Assembly: GCA_023404955.1 (NCBI GenBank)
Contig: JAEXZY010000095.1
Span: forward strand, 1 to 43,937
Length of the DNA stretch: 43,937 nt
From: Actinomycetes bacterium
GTDB taxonomy: Bacteria; Actinomycetota; Actinomycetes; Mycobacteriales; Mycobacteriaceae
Reading direction: 5' to 3'
Part shown: positions 22,644-31,644 of the stretch, piece after piece
Numbering within the stretch: the stretch's first letter is position 1
Layout: every line of letters begins with the position of its first letter
Notes under the pieces: generated by a model
The model's input: the letters and a program-made list of their open reading frames with translations, nothing else
Database searches by the model: none
What the model was told of the DNA's origin: nothing
Position numbers and translations under genes: made by a program

Positions 22644-24167
22644 ATGATCATCGGGATACCGAGAGAGTCCCTGCCTGGGGAAACGCGCGTCGCCGCGACT
22701 CCGCAGACAGTCGCGCAATTGCTCAAGCTCGGCTACGAGGTAGCCGTCGAGTCCGGTGCGGGCGCCGCGGCGAGTTTCTCTGACGCCGCGTTCACCGAGG
22801 CCGGCGCCACCATCGGTGACCCGTGGACCGCCGACATCGTCCTCAAGGTCAACGCCCCGTCCGACTACGAGATCGCGCTGCTGCGCAACGGCGCGACGCT
22901 GATCAGCCTCATCTCGCCGGCACTCAAGCCCGAGCTGGTGGAGAAGCTGTCCGCGCGGCCGATCACGGTCCTGGCGATGGACGCGGTGCCGCGCATCTCG
23001 CGGGCGCAGTCGCTCGACGTGCTGTCCTCGATGGCGAACATCGCCGGCTACCGCGCGGTGGTCGAGGCCGCGCACCGCTTCGGCCGGTTCTTCACCGGTC
23101 AGGTCACGGCCGCGGGCAAGGTGCCCCCGGCCAAGGTCCTCGTCGTCGGCGCCGGCGTGGCCGGCCTCGCCGCGATCGGCGCGGCGGGCAGCCTGGGCGC
23201 GATCGTGCGCGCCACCGATCCGCGGCCCGAGGTCGCGGACCAGGTGAAGTCCCTGGGTGGTGAGTACCTGGCGGTCGACCCGGCCGCAGCCGAGGTGTCC
23301 ACGACCGGTTACGCCAAGGAGATGGGCGACGACTACAAGGCACGCGAGGCCGAGCTGTACGCCGAGCAGGCCAAGGACGTCGACATCATCATCACCACCG
23401 CGTTGATCCCCGGACGGCCCGCGCCCCGCATCATCACCGCCGACATGGTGGCCTCGATGCGGCCGGGCAGCGTGATCGTCGACATGGCCGCGGCCAACGG
23501 CGGCAACGTCGAGGGCACGGTCAAGGACCAGGCCGTCGTCACCGACAACGGCGTCACGATCATCGGCTACACCGACCTCGCCGGCCGGCTGCCGGCCACC
23601 GCGTCGCAGCTCTACGGCACCAACCTGGTCAACCTGCTCAAGCTGGTCACCCCGGAGAAGGACGGTCAGTTCACGCTGGACTTCGACGACGTGGTCCAGC
23701 GGTCGGTGACCGTCGTCCGCGACGGTGAGGTCACCTGGCCGCCGCCTCCGGTCCAGGTCTCGGCCGCGCCCGCCGCGAAGGCGGCCGAGCCGGTGGCGCA
23801 GAAGCCCGCCAAGGAACCGATGTCGATGGGCCGGAGGCTGGGCATCACGTTCGCCGCCGCGGCCGTGCTGTTCGCGCTGATCGCGCTGTCCCCTGCCGCG
23901 CTGCAGGTCCACCTGACGGTGTTCGCGCTGGCGATCGTGATCGGCTACTACGTCATCGGCAACGTGCACCACGCCCTGCACACCCCGCTCATGTCGGTGA
24001 CCAACGCGATCTCCGGCATCATCGTCGTCGGCGCCCTGCTGCAGATCGGGCACGGCAATCCCGTCATCACCGCGGTCGCGTTCGCCGCAATCCTGCTCGC
24101 CAGCATCAACGTCTTCGGCGGCTTCGCGGTGACCCGCCGCATGCTGGCCATGTTCTCGAGGAGCTAA
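22644..24167 (+). CDS. pntA: NAD(P) transhydrogenase subunit alpha, fused PntAa-PntAb form
   Basis: 507 residues. Domain I (1-375) binds NAD(H): Rossmann motif GAGVAG at 169-174, the RQD loop (Arg120, Gln122, Asp125 in RAQSLDVLSSMA), and GYTDLAGRLPATAS. A Pro/Ala-rich linker (376-397) leads to domain II with about four membrane helices (404-425, 427-449, 455-475, 478-498). The enzyme couples hydride transfer between NADH and NADP+ to proton entry, supplying NADPH. M. tuberculosis has these parts as two genes, PntAa and PntAb; here they are one polypeptide as in E. coli. Start ATG 22644 has only a weak GGA upstream. pntB begins 4 nt after the stop. Confidence 0.95.
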   Translation: MIIGIPRESLPGETRVAATPQTVAQLLKLGYEVAVESGAGAAASFSDAAFTEAGATIGDPWTADIVLKVNAPSDYEIALLRNGATLISLISPALKPELVEKLSARPITVLAMDAVPRISRAQSLDVLSSMANIAGYRAVVEAAHRFGRFFTGQVTAAGKVPPAKVLVVGAGVAGLAAIGAAGSLGAIVRATDPRPEVADQVKSLGGEYLAVDPAAAEVSTTGYAKEMGDDYKAREAELYAEQAKDVDIIITTALIPGRPAPRIITADMVASMRPGSVIVDMAAANGGNVEGTVKDQAVVTDNGVTIIGYTDLAGRLPATASQLYGTNLVNLLKLVTPEKDGQFTLDFDDVVQRSVTVVRDGEVTWPPPPVQVSAAPAAKAAEPVAQKPAKEPMSMGRRLGITFAAAAVLFALIALSPAALQVHLTVFALAIVIGYYVIGNVHHALHTPLMSVTNAISGIIVVGALLQIGHGNPVITAVAFAAILLASINVFGGFAVTRRMLAMFSRS

Positions 24168-24171
24168 GGCC

Positions 24172-25611
24172 ATGTTCACTCTCGAAACAGCCGCGACCGC
24201 GGCCTATGTCGTCGCCGCACTGCTGTTCATCCTGGCGCTGGCCGGCCTGTCCAAGCACGAGACGTCGCGCGCCGGGAACTCGTTCGGCATCGCCGGCATG
24301 GCGATCGCGCTGATCGCGACGATCGTGCTGGCACTCGCCCGCCACATCGAGCCGCTCGGGCTCGCGCTGCTGGTGGTCGCGATGGCCATCGGCGCCGCGA
24401 TCGGCCTGTGGCGCGCCAAGGTCGTCGAGATGACGGGCATGCCGGAGCTGATCGCCCTGCTGCACAGCTTCGTCGGCCTGGCCGCGGTGCTCGTCGGCTG
24501 GAACGGTTACCTGCACGTCGAGCGGGACCTCGCCGGGGCCGAGGCGGTGCAGTTGGGCAGCGAGGGCATGCTCGGCATCCACTCCGCCGAGGTCGTGATC
24601 GGCGTGTTCATCGGGGCGGTGACGTTCACCGGCTCGATCGTGGCCAACCTGAAGCTGTCGGCGCGCATCAAGAGTGCGCCGATGATGCTGCCGGGCAAGA
24701 ACGCGCTCAATGTGGGTGCGCTGGTGCTGTTCGCGGCGCTGACGGTGTGGTTCGTGATCGACCCGCAGCTGTGGCTGCTGATCGCGGTGACGGCGCTGGC
24801 GCTGCTGCTGGGCTGGCACCTGGTGGCCTCGATCGGCGGCGGCGACATGCCCGTCGTGGTGTCGATGCTCAACAGCTACTCGGGCTGGGCCGCGGCGGCG
24901 TCGGGCTTCCTGCTCGGCAACGACCTGCTGATCATCACCGGCGCGCTGGTCGGTTCCTCGGGTGCCTACCTGTCCTACATCATGTGCAAGGCGATGAACC
25001 GGTCGTTCATCTCGGTGATCGCCGGCGGTTTCGGCATCGAAGCGGGGCCGGCCGACGACAAGGACTACGGCGAGCACCGCGAGATCTCCGCCGACGGCGC
25101 CGCGGAACTGCTGGCCAACGCGTCGTCGGTGATCATCACGCCGGGCTACGGTATGGCCGTTGCGCAGGCGCAGTACGGCGTGGCCGAGCTGACGCGCAAG
25201 CTGCGCGACCGCGGGGTCGAGGTCCGCTTCGGCATCCACCCCGTCGCCGGCCGCCTGCCCGGCCACATGAACGTGCTGCTGGCCGAGGCGAAGGTGCCCT
25301 ACGACATCGTGCTCGAGATGGACGAGATCAACGACGACTTCGACGGCACCTCCGTCGTGCTCGTCATCGGCGCGAACGACACCGTGAACCCGGCGGCGTC
25401 GGAGGATCCGGGGTCACCGATCGCCGGTATGCCGGTGCTGACGGTGTGGAACGCCGACAACGTCATCGTGTTCAAGCGGTCGATGGCCTCCGGCTACGCC
25501 GGCGTGCAGAACCCGCTGTTCTTCCGCGAGAACACGCAGATGCTGTTCGGCGATGCCAAGGACCGGGTCGACGCGATCAACGCCGCTCTGGGAGCTACCC
25601 AGCCGGTCTGA
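24172..25611 (+). CDS. pntB: NAD(P) transhydrogenase subunit beta
   Basis: 479 residues. The first ~285 residues are the proton channel (domain II): about nine helices, with the conserved HSFVGLAAVLVGW, GIHSAEVVIGVFIGAVTFTGS and SYSGWAAAASGFLLGND segments that line the channel. Domain III (about 310-479) binds NADP(H): GYGMAVAQAQ at about 323-333, RFGIHPVAGRLPGHMNVLLAEA, then LVIGANDTVNP and the KRSMASGYAGVQNPLFF loop. All conserved. GAGGAG about 11 nt upstream, in the pntA end, serves as ribosome site. Completes the PntAB enzyme in the cytoplasmic membrane; convergent with the histidine kinase, 15 nt apart. Confidence 0.95.
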   Translation: MFTLETAATAAYVVAALLFILALAGLSKHETSRAGNSFGIAGMAIALIATIVLALARHIEPLGLALLVVAMAIGAAIGLWRAKVVEMTGMPELIALLHSFVGLAAVLVGWNGYLHVERDLAGAEAVQLGSEGMLGIHSAEVVIGVFIGAVTFTGSIVANLKLSARIKSAPMMLPGKNALNVGALVLFAALTVWFVIDPQLWLLIAVTALALLLGWHLVASIGGGDMPVVVSMLNSYSGWAAAASGFLLGNDLLIITGALVGSSGAYLSYIMCKAMNRSFISVIAGGFGIEAGPADDKDYGEHREISADGAAELLANASSVIITPGYGMAVAQAQYGVAELTRKLRDRGVEVRFGIHPVAGRLPGHMNVLLAEAKVPYDIVLEMDEINDDFDGTSVVLVIGANDTVNPAASEDPGSPIAGMPVLTVWNADNVIVFKRSMASGYAGVQNPLFFRENTQMLFGDAKDRVDAINAALGATQPV

Positions 25612-25626
25612 CCCAGCCCGTCTGAC

Positions 25627-26832
25627 TCAGACCGTCTGAGGTTCGCGCGGCGACGTCGCGACGATGCGGCTGCCGCGCCCCTCGGCCGACTCGATGTGCA
25701 TCGATCCGCCCATCGCGTCGAACCGGGCCTGCAGTGAGCCCAGCCCGATGTGCCCGGCCGCCAGCGACCTGCCGACCACGCCGGGGTCGAAGCCGCAGCC
25801 GTCGTCGGCGACGGTCAGGATGACCCGGTCGCCGCGACGTACCAGGTCGACGTGCACGGTCGTGGCGCCCGCGTGCTTGCCCACGTTGGTGAGCAGTTCG
25901 CGGGCAGCCCGGTACATCAACGACTGCGAGACCGGATGCCCGACCTCGTCGAGCTCGGCGATCACGTCGACCTCATGCCGAGTCTGGAACTGCCGCAACA
26001 GCTCTCGCACCCCCGCGGTGAGGCCCAACTGGGCGAGCACCTGCGGGTGCAGCTCCGACACCGTCGAGCGCAACCCCGCGGCCGTCTCCTGCAGCGCGGA
26101 GTACACGAGGTCCAGCGCGGGGTCGGGGTGACGCTCCCGTGCCTCGTCGAGTTCCAGCCGGGCGGCGAGCAGCGTCTGCAGCGGTCCGTCGTGCAGGTGC
26201 TCGGCGACCTCACGGTTGTGTCGCTCATCGGACTGCATCGCCTCGGACACCAGCTGCCTGCGCACCTCTTGCAACGCGGTCAACCGGGCCGCCCGCCAGG
26301 CCAGTACGAGGCTGAGCCCGGTGGTCGCGACCGCCATCCACACCATGAAGCCGAAATGTGTGTAGACCATGTTCGGCAGTCCGACGCGATCGTCGCGTTT
26401 GGAGTAGAAGATCCACACCGCGAGGTAGCCGAGCGCCGTCACCCCGCCGATCAGCGCCGAGAGCCCCGGCCGGTCCTGGAACGCCACCGAGATGGGGAGC
26501 AGGAAGAACACGGGTAGCAGCGCGGCGGTCGCGCCGCCCGACACCAGGCACAGCGCGATGATCACCGTCAGGTCGATCACCGTCGACGTCCAGTCCGCCC
26601 ACCGCGGTACCGGGCCGCGCACCACCGCGACCAGCCACACCACGGCTGCGATCGCGTAGCAGCCCAGGATCGCGGCGTAGAGCTGCGGTAGCCAGTGGTC
26701 GACGTCCCAGATCCACACCAGCACGCCGATCAGGGCGATCAGCGGCAGCCGCAGCAGGGCCGAGACGCGCACTGGTTCGGCGGCCAGGAAGTCCCGCCAG
26801 ACGCGCACCCGCTCCATGCCTATCCCGGTCAC
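25627..26832 (-). CDS. Sensor histidine kinase, NarL/HisKA_3 type
   Basis: 401 residues. Membrane region (about 25-185) with six helices (RLPLIALIGVLVWIW, LYAAILGCYAIAAVVWLVAVV, VIDLTVIIALCLV, ALLPVFFLLPISVAF, and two more). The HisKA_3 dimer/phosphoacceptor motif EHLHDGPLQTLLAA follows, with His 214 as the phosphorylation site. The HATPase_c domain has ELLTNVGKHAGA (N-box), DDGCGFDP (G1) and GHIGLGSLQAR (G2). The lack of an extracytoplasmic domain suggests a signal sensed in the membrane. GTG 26832 overlaps the regulator stop by 4 nt (GTGA); ATG 26817 is an alternative. It pairs with the response regulator upstream. Confidence 0.88.
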   Translation of the reverse strand: MTGIGMERVRVWRDFLAAEPVRVSALLRLPLIALIGVLVWIWDVDHWLPQLYAAILGCYAIAAVVWLVAVVRGPVPRWADWTSTVIDLTVIIALCLVSGGATAALLPVFFLLPISVAFQDRPGLSALIGGVTALGYLAVWIFYSKRDDRVGLPNMVYTHFGFMVWMAVATTGLSLVLAWRAARLTALQEVRRQLVSEAMQSDERHNREVAEHLHDGPLQTLLAARLELDEARERHPDPALDLVYSALQETAAGLRSTVSELHPQVLAQLGLTAGVRELLRQFQTRHEVDVIAELDEVGHPVSQSLMYRAARELLTNVGKHAGATTVHVDLVRRGDRVILTVADDGCGFDPGVVGRSLAAGHIGLGSLQARFDAMGGSMHIESAEGRGSRIVATSPREPQTV

Positions 26833-27467
26833 TCCAGCAGCTTGCGGCGCATCGCCTCGGCCACCGCGGCCGCCCGGTCGCTCACGCCGAGCTTCTCGTA
26901 GAGCCGCTGCACGTGCGTCTTCACCGTCGACGGGGCCAGGAACAGTTCCTTGGCCATCGCGGGGATGCTGGCGCCGCCGGCGATCAGGACCAGCACCTCA
27001 CGTTCCCGCGGGCTCAGGGCCGGGGCGTCGGGTTCGGCGCGTCGCCGGATCTCGCCGGCGAGCCCCGCGGCCAGGCTCGGCGCCACCACGTCGCGTCCCT
27101 TCGCGCAGTCCAGCACCGCGTTGACCAGTTCGCTGCGGGTCGATTCCTTGGGCAGAAATCCGGCCGCCCCGTCCTGCAGCGCCCGGTACACGATCGCCGA
27201 CTCGTCATGGGCAGAGATCAGCAGCACCCGGGTGGGCAACGCATCGCGGACCACCGCAGCCGCGACGGCCGCGCCGTCCATCCCCGGCATGCGGTAGTCG
27301 AGAAGTGCGACCTGGGGCCGGTGCTCGCGGATCGCGGCCAGCGCAGCGGTCCCGTCGTCGGCCTCGGCCACCACGTCGATGGTGCCGCAGGACTGCAGCG
27401 CCCGGACCATGCCGTCACGGAACATCGGATGATCGTCGCCGACCACCACGCTGACCCGCTCCACCAT
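26829..27467 (-). CDS. NarL/LuxR-family response regulator
   Basis: 212 residues. Receiver domain 5-118: acidic pair Asp11/Asp12, phosphorylation site Asp57 in VALLDYRMPG, switch Ser in LLISAHDES and Lys107 in GFLPKES. LuxR-type HTH 148-208: LSPREREVLVLIAGGASIPAMAKELFLAPSTVKTHVQRLYEKLGV (in parts). It would be phosphorylated by the kinase encoded next and act on unknown promoters; the closeness to pntAB and the AraC gene makes them candidate targets. ATG 27467 was chosen; an ATG four codons upstream (27479) is possible. Divergent from the AraC gene. Confidence 0.9.
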   Translation of the reverse strand: MVERVSVVVGDDHPMFRDGMVRALQSCGTIDVVAEADDGTAALAAIREHRPQVALLDYRMPGMDGAAVAAAVVRDALPTRVLLISAHDESAIVYRALQDGAAGFLPKESTRSELVNAVLDCAKGRDVVAPSLAAGLAGEIRRRAEPDAPALSPREREVLVLIAGGASIPAMAKELFLAPSTVKTHVQRLYEKLGVSDRAAAVAEAMRRKLLE

Positions 27468-27526
27468 GGCGATCAGCATTCCACAGCTAATCGCCGCCAC
27501 GTCCGATTTACTCACGTGGTCCTGGG

Positions 27527-27532
27527 TAAACT
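27527..27532 (+). promoter_or_regulatory. Candidate -10 box TAAACT for the AraC gene
   Basis: TAAACT fits TANNNT in the gap between the divergent response regulator and AraC genes. Transcription would begin near 27539, about 55 nt before GTG 27595. No clear -35 element is visible. Confidence 0.35.
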
Positions 27533-27594
27533 GGCGCGAAGGTAAGGGGGCGAAGCCATGGCCCCGCGGCACCGCTGTCAGTTGGCGGGAGGCT

Positions 27595-28554
27595 GTGTTG
27601 GGCATTCAGCACGAGGATCTCGATTTCGAAAGCCGGGATCTCGCGGCCACCGAAGATTTTCTGGTCCGCGCCTACACCAAGATGTCGATCGGTGCGGGCG
27701 ACGGTGAGACGACGTCCGCCCGGATCGAACGTCGCTGGCTGGGGGAGATCAGCTACGACGAGCTCGAACTCGACTTCTCGATGTCCTATGACGCCGATCC
27801 GTTGGGCCGCATCTGTCTGTGCCGGGTGCACGACGGGCGGATCGAGGAGAACTTCATCGACGAGCCGACCGACGTGTTCGTCCCCGGTGACGTCACCTTG
27901 TTCTCCCCGCCCGAGCTGCCCTATTCCGGCCGGGTGCTGAGTGCGCGATATGACCTGACGATGTTCGACACCGGTCTACTGGACCGCGTCGCGTCGACGG
28001 GCCGTGCGGGCACGAGCGTGCGTTTGACCGGTCACCGGCCCGTTACTGCCGAGGCGCAGCACCGCCTGGACCGGGCGATCTCGTACGTCCGCGATGTGGT
28101 GATGGCCGACGACGTGGCGGTGACTCCGCTGGTGGCGTCGACGACGGAGTCGATGCTCGCCGCCGTGGTGCTGGACACGTTCCCGACGACTGCCGCTGTC
28201 GAACTCACTGCCACGGATCGGAACGATGCCAAGCCCGAACTATTGAGGCGTGCAATGGCTTTCATTGACGGCAGCGCAGGCAGTGACATCGCGGTGACTG
28301 ACATCGCCGAGAGCATCCACGTGACGCCGCGGGCGCTGCAGTACATGTTCCGCAGACATCTGAACATGACACCGATGGAGTACCTGCGTCGCACGCGGCT
28401 CGACCACGCTCACCGGGACCTGCTCCGCTCCGACCCGGCGGACACCACGGTGTCGATCATCGCGGCCCGCTGGGGGTTCGCCCACACAGGCCGCTTCGCG
28501 GCGATGTACCGCAGGGCCTACGGGCAGAATCCGTCGGATACGTTGCACCGCTGA
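27595..28554 (+). CDS. AraC-family transcriptional regulator
   Basis: 319 residues. The C-terminal 100 residues form the double HTH of AraC/XylS proteins: AMAFIDGSAGSDIAVTDIAESIHVTPRALQYMFRRHLNMTPMEYLRRTRLDHAHRDLL (in parts) and AARWGFAHTGRFAAMYRRAYGQNPSDTL with the second recognition helix. The N-terminal part is a beta-rich sensor region (residues 20-190) like the AraC-binding-like domains common in mycobacteria; ligand unknown. The frame is open from 27466, but family-like sequence begins around GTG 27595, where GGGAGG precedes; TTG 27598 has better spacing. Ends 4 nt before the convergent oxidoreductase stop. Confidence 0.85.
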   Translation: MLGIQHEDLDFESRDLAATEDFLVRAYTKMSIGAGDGETTSARIERRWLGEISYDELELDFSMSYDADPLGRICLCRVHDGRIEENFIDEPTDVFVPGDVTLFSPPELPYSGRVLSARYDLTMFDTGLLDRVASTGRAGTSVRLTGHRPVTAEAQHRLDRAISYVRDVVMADDVAVTPLVASTTESMLAAVVLDTFPTTAAVELTATDRNDAKPELLRRAMAFIDGSAGSDIAVTDIAESIHVTPRALQYMFRRHLNMTPMEYLRRTRLDHAHRDLLRSDPADTTVSIIAARWGFAHTGRFAAMYRRAYGQNPSDTLHR

Positions 28555-28558
28555 CTTA

Positions 28559-30073
28559 TTAGGATGCCGTCAGCCCGCGTGTGGCCGGCCCTTCGATGAG
28601 CGCGCCGTCGGGGGCGAAGCGGGAGCCGTGCAGCGGGCACTCCCAGGCGAGGTCGGAGTCGTTCCAGTTCACGATGCCGCCGAGGTGGGGGCAGACCGGT
28701 GACACCGTGCGCTCCACGCCGTCGACGACACTGGTAGCTCTCATGTGCCACGGTGCGCCGTGCACGATCCCCTGCCCTTCCCCGGGGGTGTCGGATGACG
28801 CGGTGAGCGGGGTGATCCAGCCTTTCGCGAGGTTCAGGCCCACCTGCATGTTGAGCTGCAGCGCGGTGGGGATGCCGGTGAGTTCGTGCGGGCTCCAGCT
28901 GGCGAACGCCGTGGCCCAGTCCATGCGCCCGCCGAGGATGCGGGCGGACAGGGCGAGCGCCGCCGCCACCCCGTTCGTCATCCCCCACTTGTCGAATCCT
29001 GTTGCGAAGAGGATGTTTTCCATCTTCGGCAGCAGTGGCCCCACGTAGGGCAGTTCGTCGATCGGGTGGTAGTCCTGCGCCGACCAATAGTGGGTCTGCA
29101 CGGCGCCGGGGTAGTGCAGGGTTGCCCAGTGCGCCAATTCGGTGACGGCGTTCTTCGGGTGGGATGACCGTCCGACGGTGTGACCGGCGCCGCCGACGAT
29201 GAGCTTCTCACCCGTGCTGCTGGGCGCGTACCGCACCGAGCGACTCGGCGAGTCGACAGATAGGTACATCGATCGGGTGATGTCGCCGGGCACGTCAAAA
29301 GCCATGCAGTAGGAGCGTTTCGGCTCCAGGCGAGCGAAGAAGAAGCCCCGGTCCAGCACCGGTATGCCGGTGGCCAGGACCACGCGCTGAGCGGTGATGG
29401 TGTGCTCGGCGGTGCGGATGTCCTGCGCGTCGGTGGTGCGGCGCAGGTTCACCCGCAGCGGCCCTGTGCCCGACACCGTGGTGGCGCGTACTCCCTGCAG
29501 CAGGGTGCCGCCATGGCGTTCGAGTTCGGTGACGAGGCTGGACAGATACGGGATCGGATCGATCTGCGCTTGCTCGCGAAGTCGCACTCCGCCGGCGAAC
29601 GGGAACGGGACGTCGGCCTCGTCGACCCATTGCGCATCCAGTCCGGCGTCGCGGCAAGCCGCCAGGACATCACGCACGGTGCCGAGTCCCTGGGCGTTCT
29701 GGGCATACGCGTGGTCGTCCTCGCGCTGGAAATCCAGCCCGTGGTCCTCGCAGTGCCGCACCAACCAGTCGCGGCCCTCGGTGTTGCCGGTGACGTAAGC
29801 GCGCAACACGTCGGTGCCGTGCTTGCCGGCGATGCTGGCCAACTTGCTTCCTTGCAGCACGCTCACCTTGCCGGTGGTGTTACCGGTGGTCGCCGCGCCC
29901 ACGTGGCGCGCTTCGACCACCACCACGGATTTCCCCGCCCGCGACAGCAGCAGCGCGGTGGTCAGTCCCGTGATGCCGGCACCGACCACCACGACGTCCG
30001 CGGTGGTCACGTTGTCGATCTCGCTGGCCGAGGTGGGGGTTTCCAGACGGCCGTCGGTCCACAGTGAAGGCAT
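28559..30073 (-). CDS. FAD-dependent oxidoreductase with C-terminal Rieske domain
   Basis: 504 residues. An N-terminal DAO-type FAD domain starts with VVVVGAGITGLTTALLLSRAGKSVVVVEA (GxGxxG at 31-36, acidic residue at the end of strand 2) and includes TTGNTTGKVSVLQGSK and a later GFDKWGMTNGVAAALALSARILGG, the second FAD-contact region. A Rieske [2Fe-2S] domain occupies the last ~90 residues, with Cys461-Pro-His463 and Cys479-Pro-Leu-His482, all four ligands present. This fusion, in a class often annotated as glycine/D-amino acid oxidase-like (YurR type), would oxidise an amine or amino acid and pass electrons through the Fe-S centre. ATG 30073 is chosen. The decarboxylase gene starts divergently about 75 bp away. 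Confidence 0.88.
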   Translation of the reverse strand: MPSLWTDGRLETPTSASEIDNVTTADVVVVGAGITGLTTALLLSRAGKSVVVVEARHVGAATTGNTTGKVSVLQGSKLASIAGKHGTDVLRAYVTGNTEGRDWLVRHCEDHGLDFQREDDHAYAQNAQGLGTVRDVLAACRDAGLDAQWVDEADVPFPFAGGVRLREQAQIDPIPYLSSLVTELERHGGTLLQGVRATTVSGTGPLRVNLRRTTDAQDIRTAEHTITAQRVVLATGIPVLDRGFFFARLEPKRSYCMAFDVPGDITRSMYLSVDSPSRSVRYAPSSTGEKLIVGGAGHTVGRSSHPKNAVTELAHWATLHYPGAVQTHYWSAQDYHPIDELPYVGPLLPKMENILFATGFDKWGMTNGVAAALALSARILGGRMDWATAFASWSPHELTGIPTALQLNMQVGLNLAKGWITPLTASSDTPGEGQGIVHGAPWHMRATSVVDGVERTVSPVCPHLGGIVNWNDSDLAWECPLHGSRFAPDGALIEGPATRGLTAS

Positions 30074-30149
30074 GGCGCGCGGTGTACCCGTGGGGTGTGT
30101 GGTCAAACGCCGCGCGTTTGTCGGCAATGCCAGCGGGAAGGCGGTGTTC

Positions 30150-31607
30150 GTGGACCACTCGCACGCCCCGATGCTCGACGCCCTCGCCCGCTATCACGCC
30201 GAGGACCGGTACGGATTCACCCCGCCCGGGCATCGGCAGGGTCGCGGCGTCGACGAGAGGGTGACGGCCGTCCTCGGCGTCGACCCCTTCCACAGCGACG
30301 TGCTGGCGAGCAGCGGTCTCGACGACCGCCGCTCCAGCGGCGGATACCTCTCCGCCGCAGAGGATTTGATGGCCGATGCCGTCGGCGCGGAGTACGCGTT
30401 CTTCTCGACCTGCGGGAGCTCGCTGTCGGTGAAGGCCGCGATGATGGCGGTGTCGGGGGGCGGGGACGGTCTGCTGCTCAGCCGCGACAGCCACAAGTCG
30501 ATCGTCGCGGGCCTGATCTTCGGCGGCCTGGAGCCTCGCTGGATCACCCCGCAGTGGGATGCCGAACGGCACCTGTCGCATCCGCCGTCACCGCAGCAGG
30601 TGGACGAGGGATGGCGCCGGTACCCCGACGCCGACGCAGCGCTGGTCGTCAGTCCCAGCCCGTACGGCACCTGCGCGGATCTCGAAGGGATCGCCGAGGT
30701 GTGCCACCGCCGCGGCAAGCCCCTGATCGTCGATGAGGCGTGGGGCGCACATCTGCCCTTCCACGACGGCCTCCCCACCTGGGCGATGGACGCCGAAGCC
30801 GACGTCTGCGTGGTCAGCGTGCACAAGATGGGCATGGGTTTCGAACAGGGCTCGGTGTTCCACGTGCAGGGCGACCTGATCGATCGTGACCGGCTGTCCG
30901 CGTGCGCCGACCTGCTGATGACGACGAGCCCCAACGTGTTGATCTACACGGCGATCGACGGGTGGCGCCGCCAGATGGTCGAGCGGGGCCATCAGATGCT
31001 GGGCGCGGCAATGGATCTCGCCGGGTCGGTACGCGAACAGCTGGGAAAGCTGTCCGATGTCACGGTGATGGACGACGAGCTGCTCGGCGAGCAGGCGTCG
31101 CACGATCTCGACCGGTTGCAGATCCTGCTCGACGTCGCCGACACCGGCACGTCGGGCTACCAGGCCGCTGACTGGCTACGGGAGCATCGCCGTCTGGATG
31201 TGGGGATGAGCGACCATCGCCGCATCCTGGCGACGTTCTCGGCCGCCGACGACGCGGACACCGCGCAGCGCCTGATGGACGGGCTCACGGCGTGGCGGGA
31301 CGCGACGCGTGACATGCCCGCACCGCCGACCATCGAGTTGCCCGACCCCGGCGATCTGCAGCTCCACAGCGTGATGCTGCCGCGCGACGCCTTCTTCGGC
31401 GCCGTCGAGATGGTGCCTGCCGAGCACGCCGCGGGGCGAATCGCGGCGGAACAGATCACGCCGTATCCGCCCGGGATCCCCGCAGTCGTCCCCGGCGAAC
31501 GCCTCGACGAGGCGGTCATCGACTATCTGCGGTCGGGCGTCGATGCCGGCATGAACATCCCCGATGCCACCGACCCGTCGGTCAACCAGTTCCGCGTGGT
31601 CGCCTGA
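30150..31607 (+). CDS. PLP-dependent Orn/Lys/Arg decarboxylase family protein
   Basis: 485 residues, fold type I. N-terminal motif YGFTPPGHRQGRGVDERV (residues 21-37), a phosphate-binding segment FFSTCGSSLSVKAAMM, and SRDSHKSIV; the PLP lysine is Lys226 in VVSVHKMGMG, with Asp195 (IVDEAWGAH) to hold the pyridine nitrogen. The C-terminal domain follows residue 370 with ITPYPPGIPAVVPGE. It would decarboxylate a basic amino acid to a diamine such as cadaverine, putrescine or agmatine; substrate not decidable from the motifs seen. Start GTG 30150 has GGGAAGG eight bases upstream; the frame is open further upstream but reads into the divergent oxidoreductase gene. Confidence 0.87.
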   Translation: MDHSHAPMLDALARYHAEDRYGFTPPGHRQGRGVDERVTAVLGVDPFHSDVLASSGLDDRRSSGGYLSAAEDLMADAVGAEYAFFSTCGSSLSVKAAMMAVSGGGDGLLLSRDSHKSIVAGLIFGGLEPRWITPQWDAERHLSHPPSPQQVDEGWRRYPDADAALVVSPSPYGTCADLEGIAEVCHRRGKPLIVDEAWGAHLPFHDGLPTWAMDAEADVCVVSVHKMGMGFEQGSVFHVQGDLIDRDRLSACADLLMTTSPNVLIYTAIDGWRRQMVERGHQMLGAAMDLAGSVREQLGKLSDVTVMDDELLGEQASHDLDRLQILLDVADTGTSGYQAADWLREHRRLDVGMSDHRRILATFSAADDADTAQRLMDGLTAWRDATRDMPAPPTIELPDPGDLQLHSVMLPRDAFFGAVEMVPAEHAAGRIAAEQITPYPPGIPAVVPGERLDEAVIDYLRSGVDAGMNIPDATDPSVNQFRVVA

Positions 31608-31644
31608 CCGGTTTGGACGCCTCCGATCGGGGCAGACATCTGGG

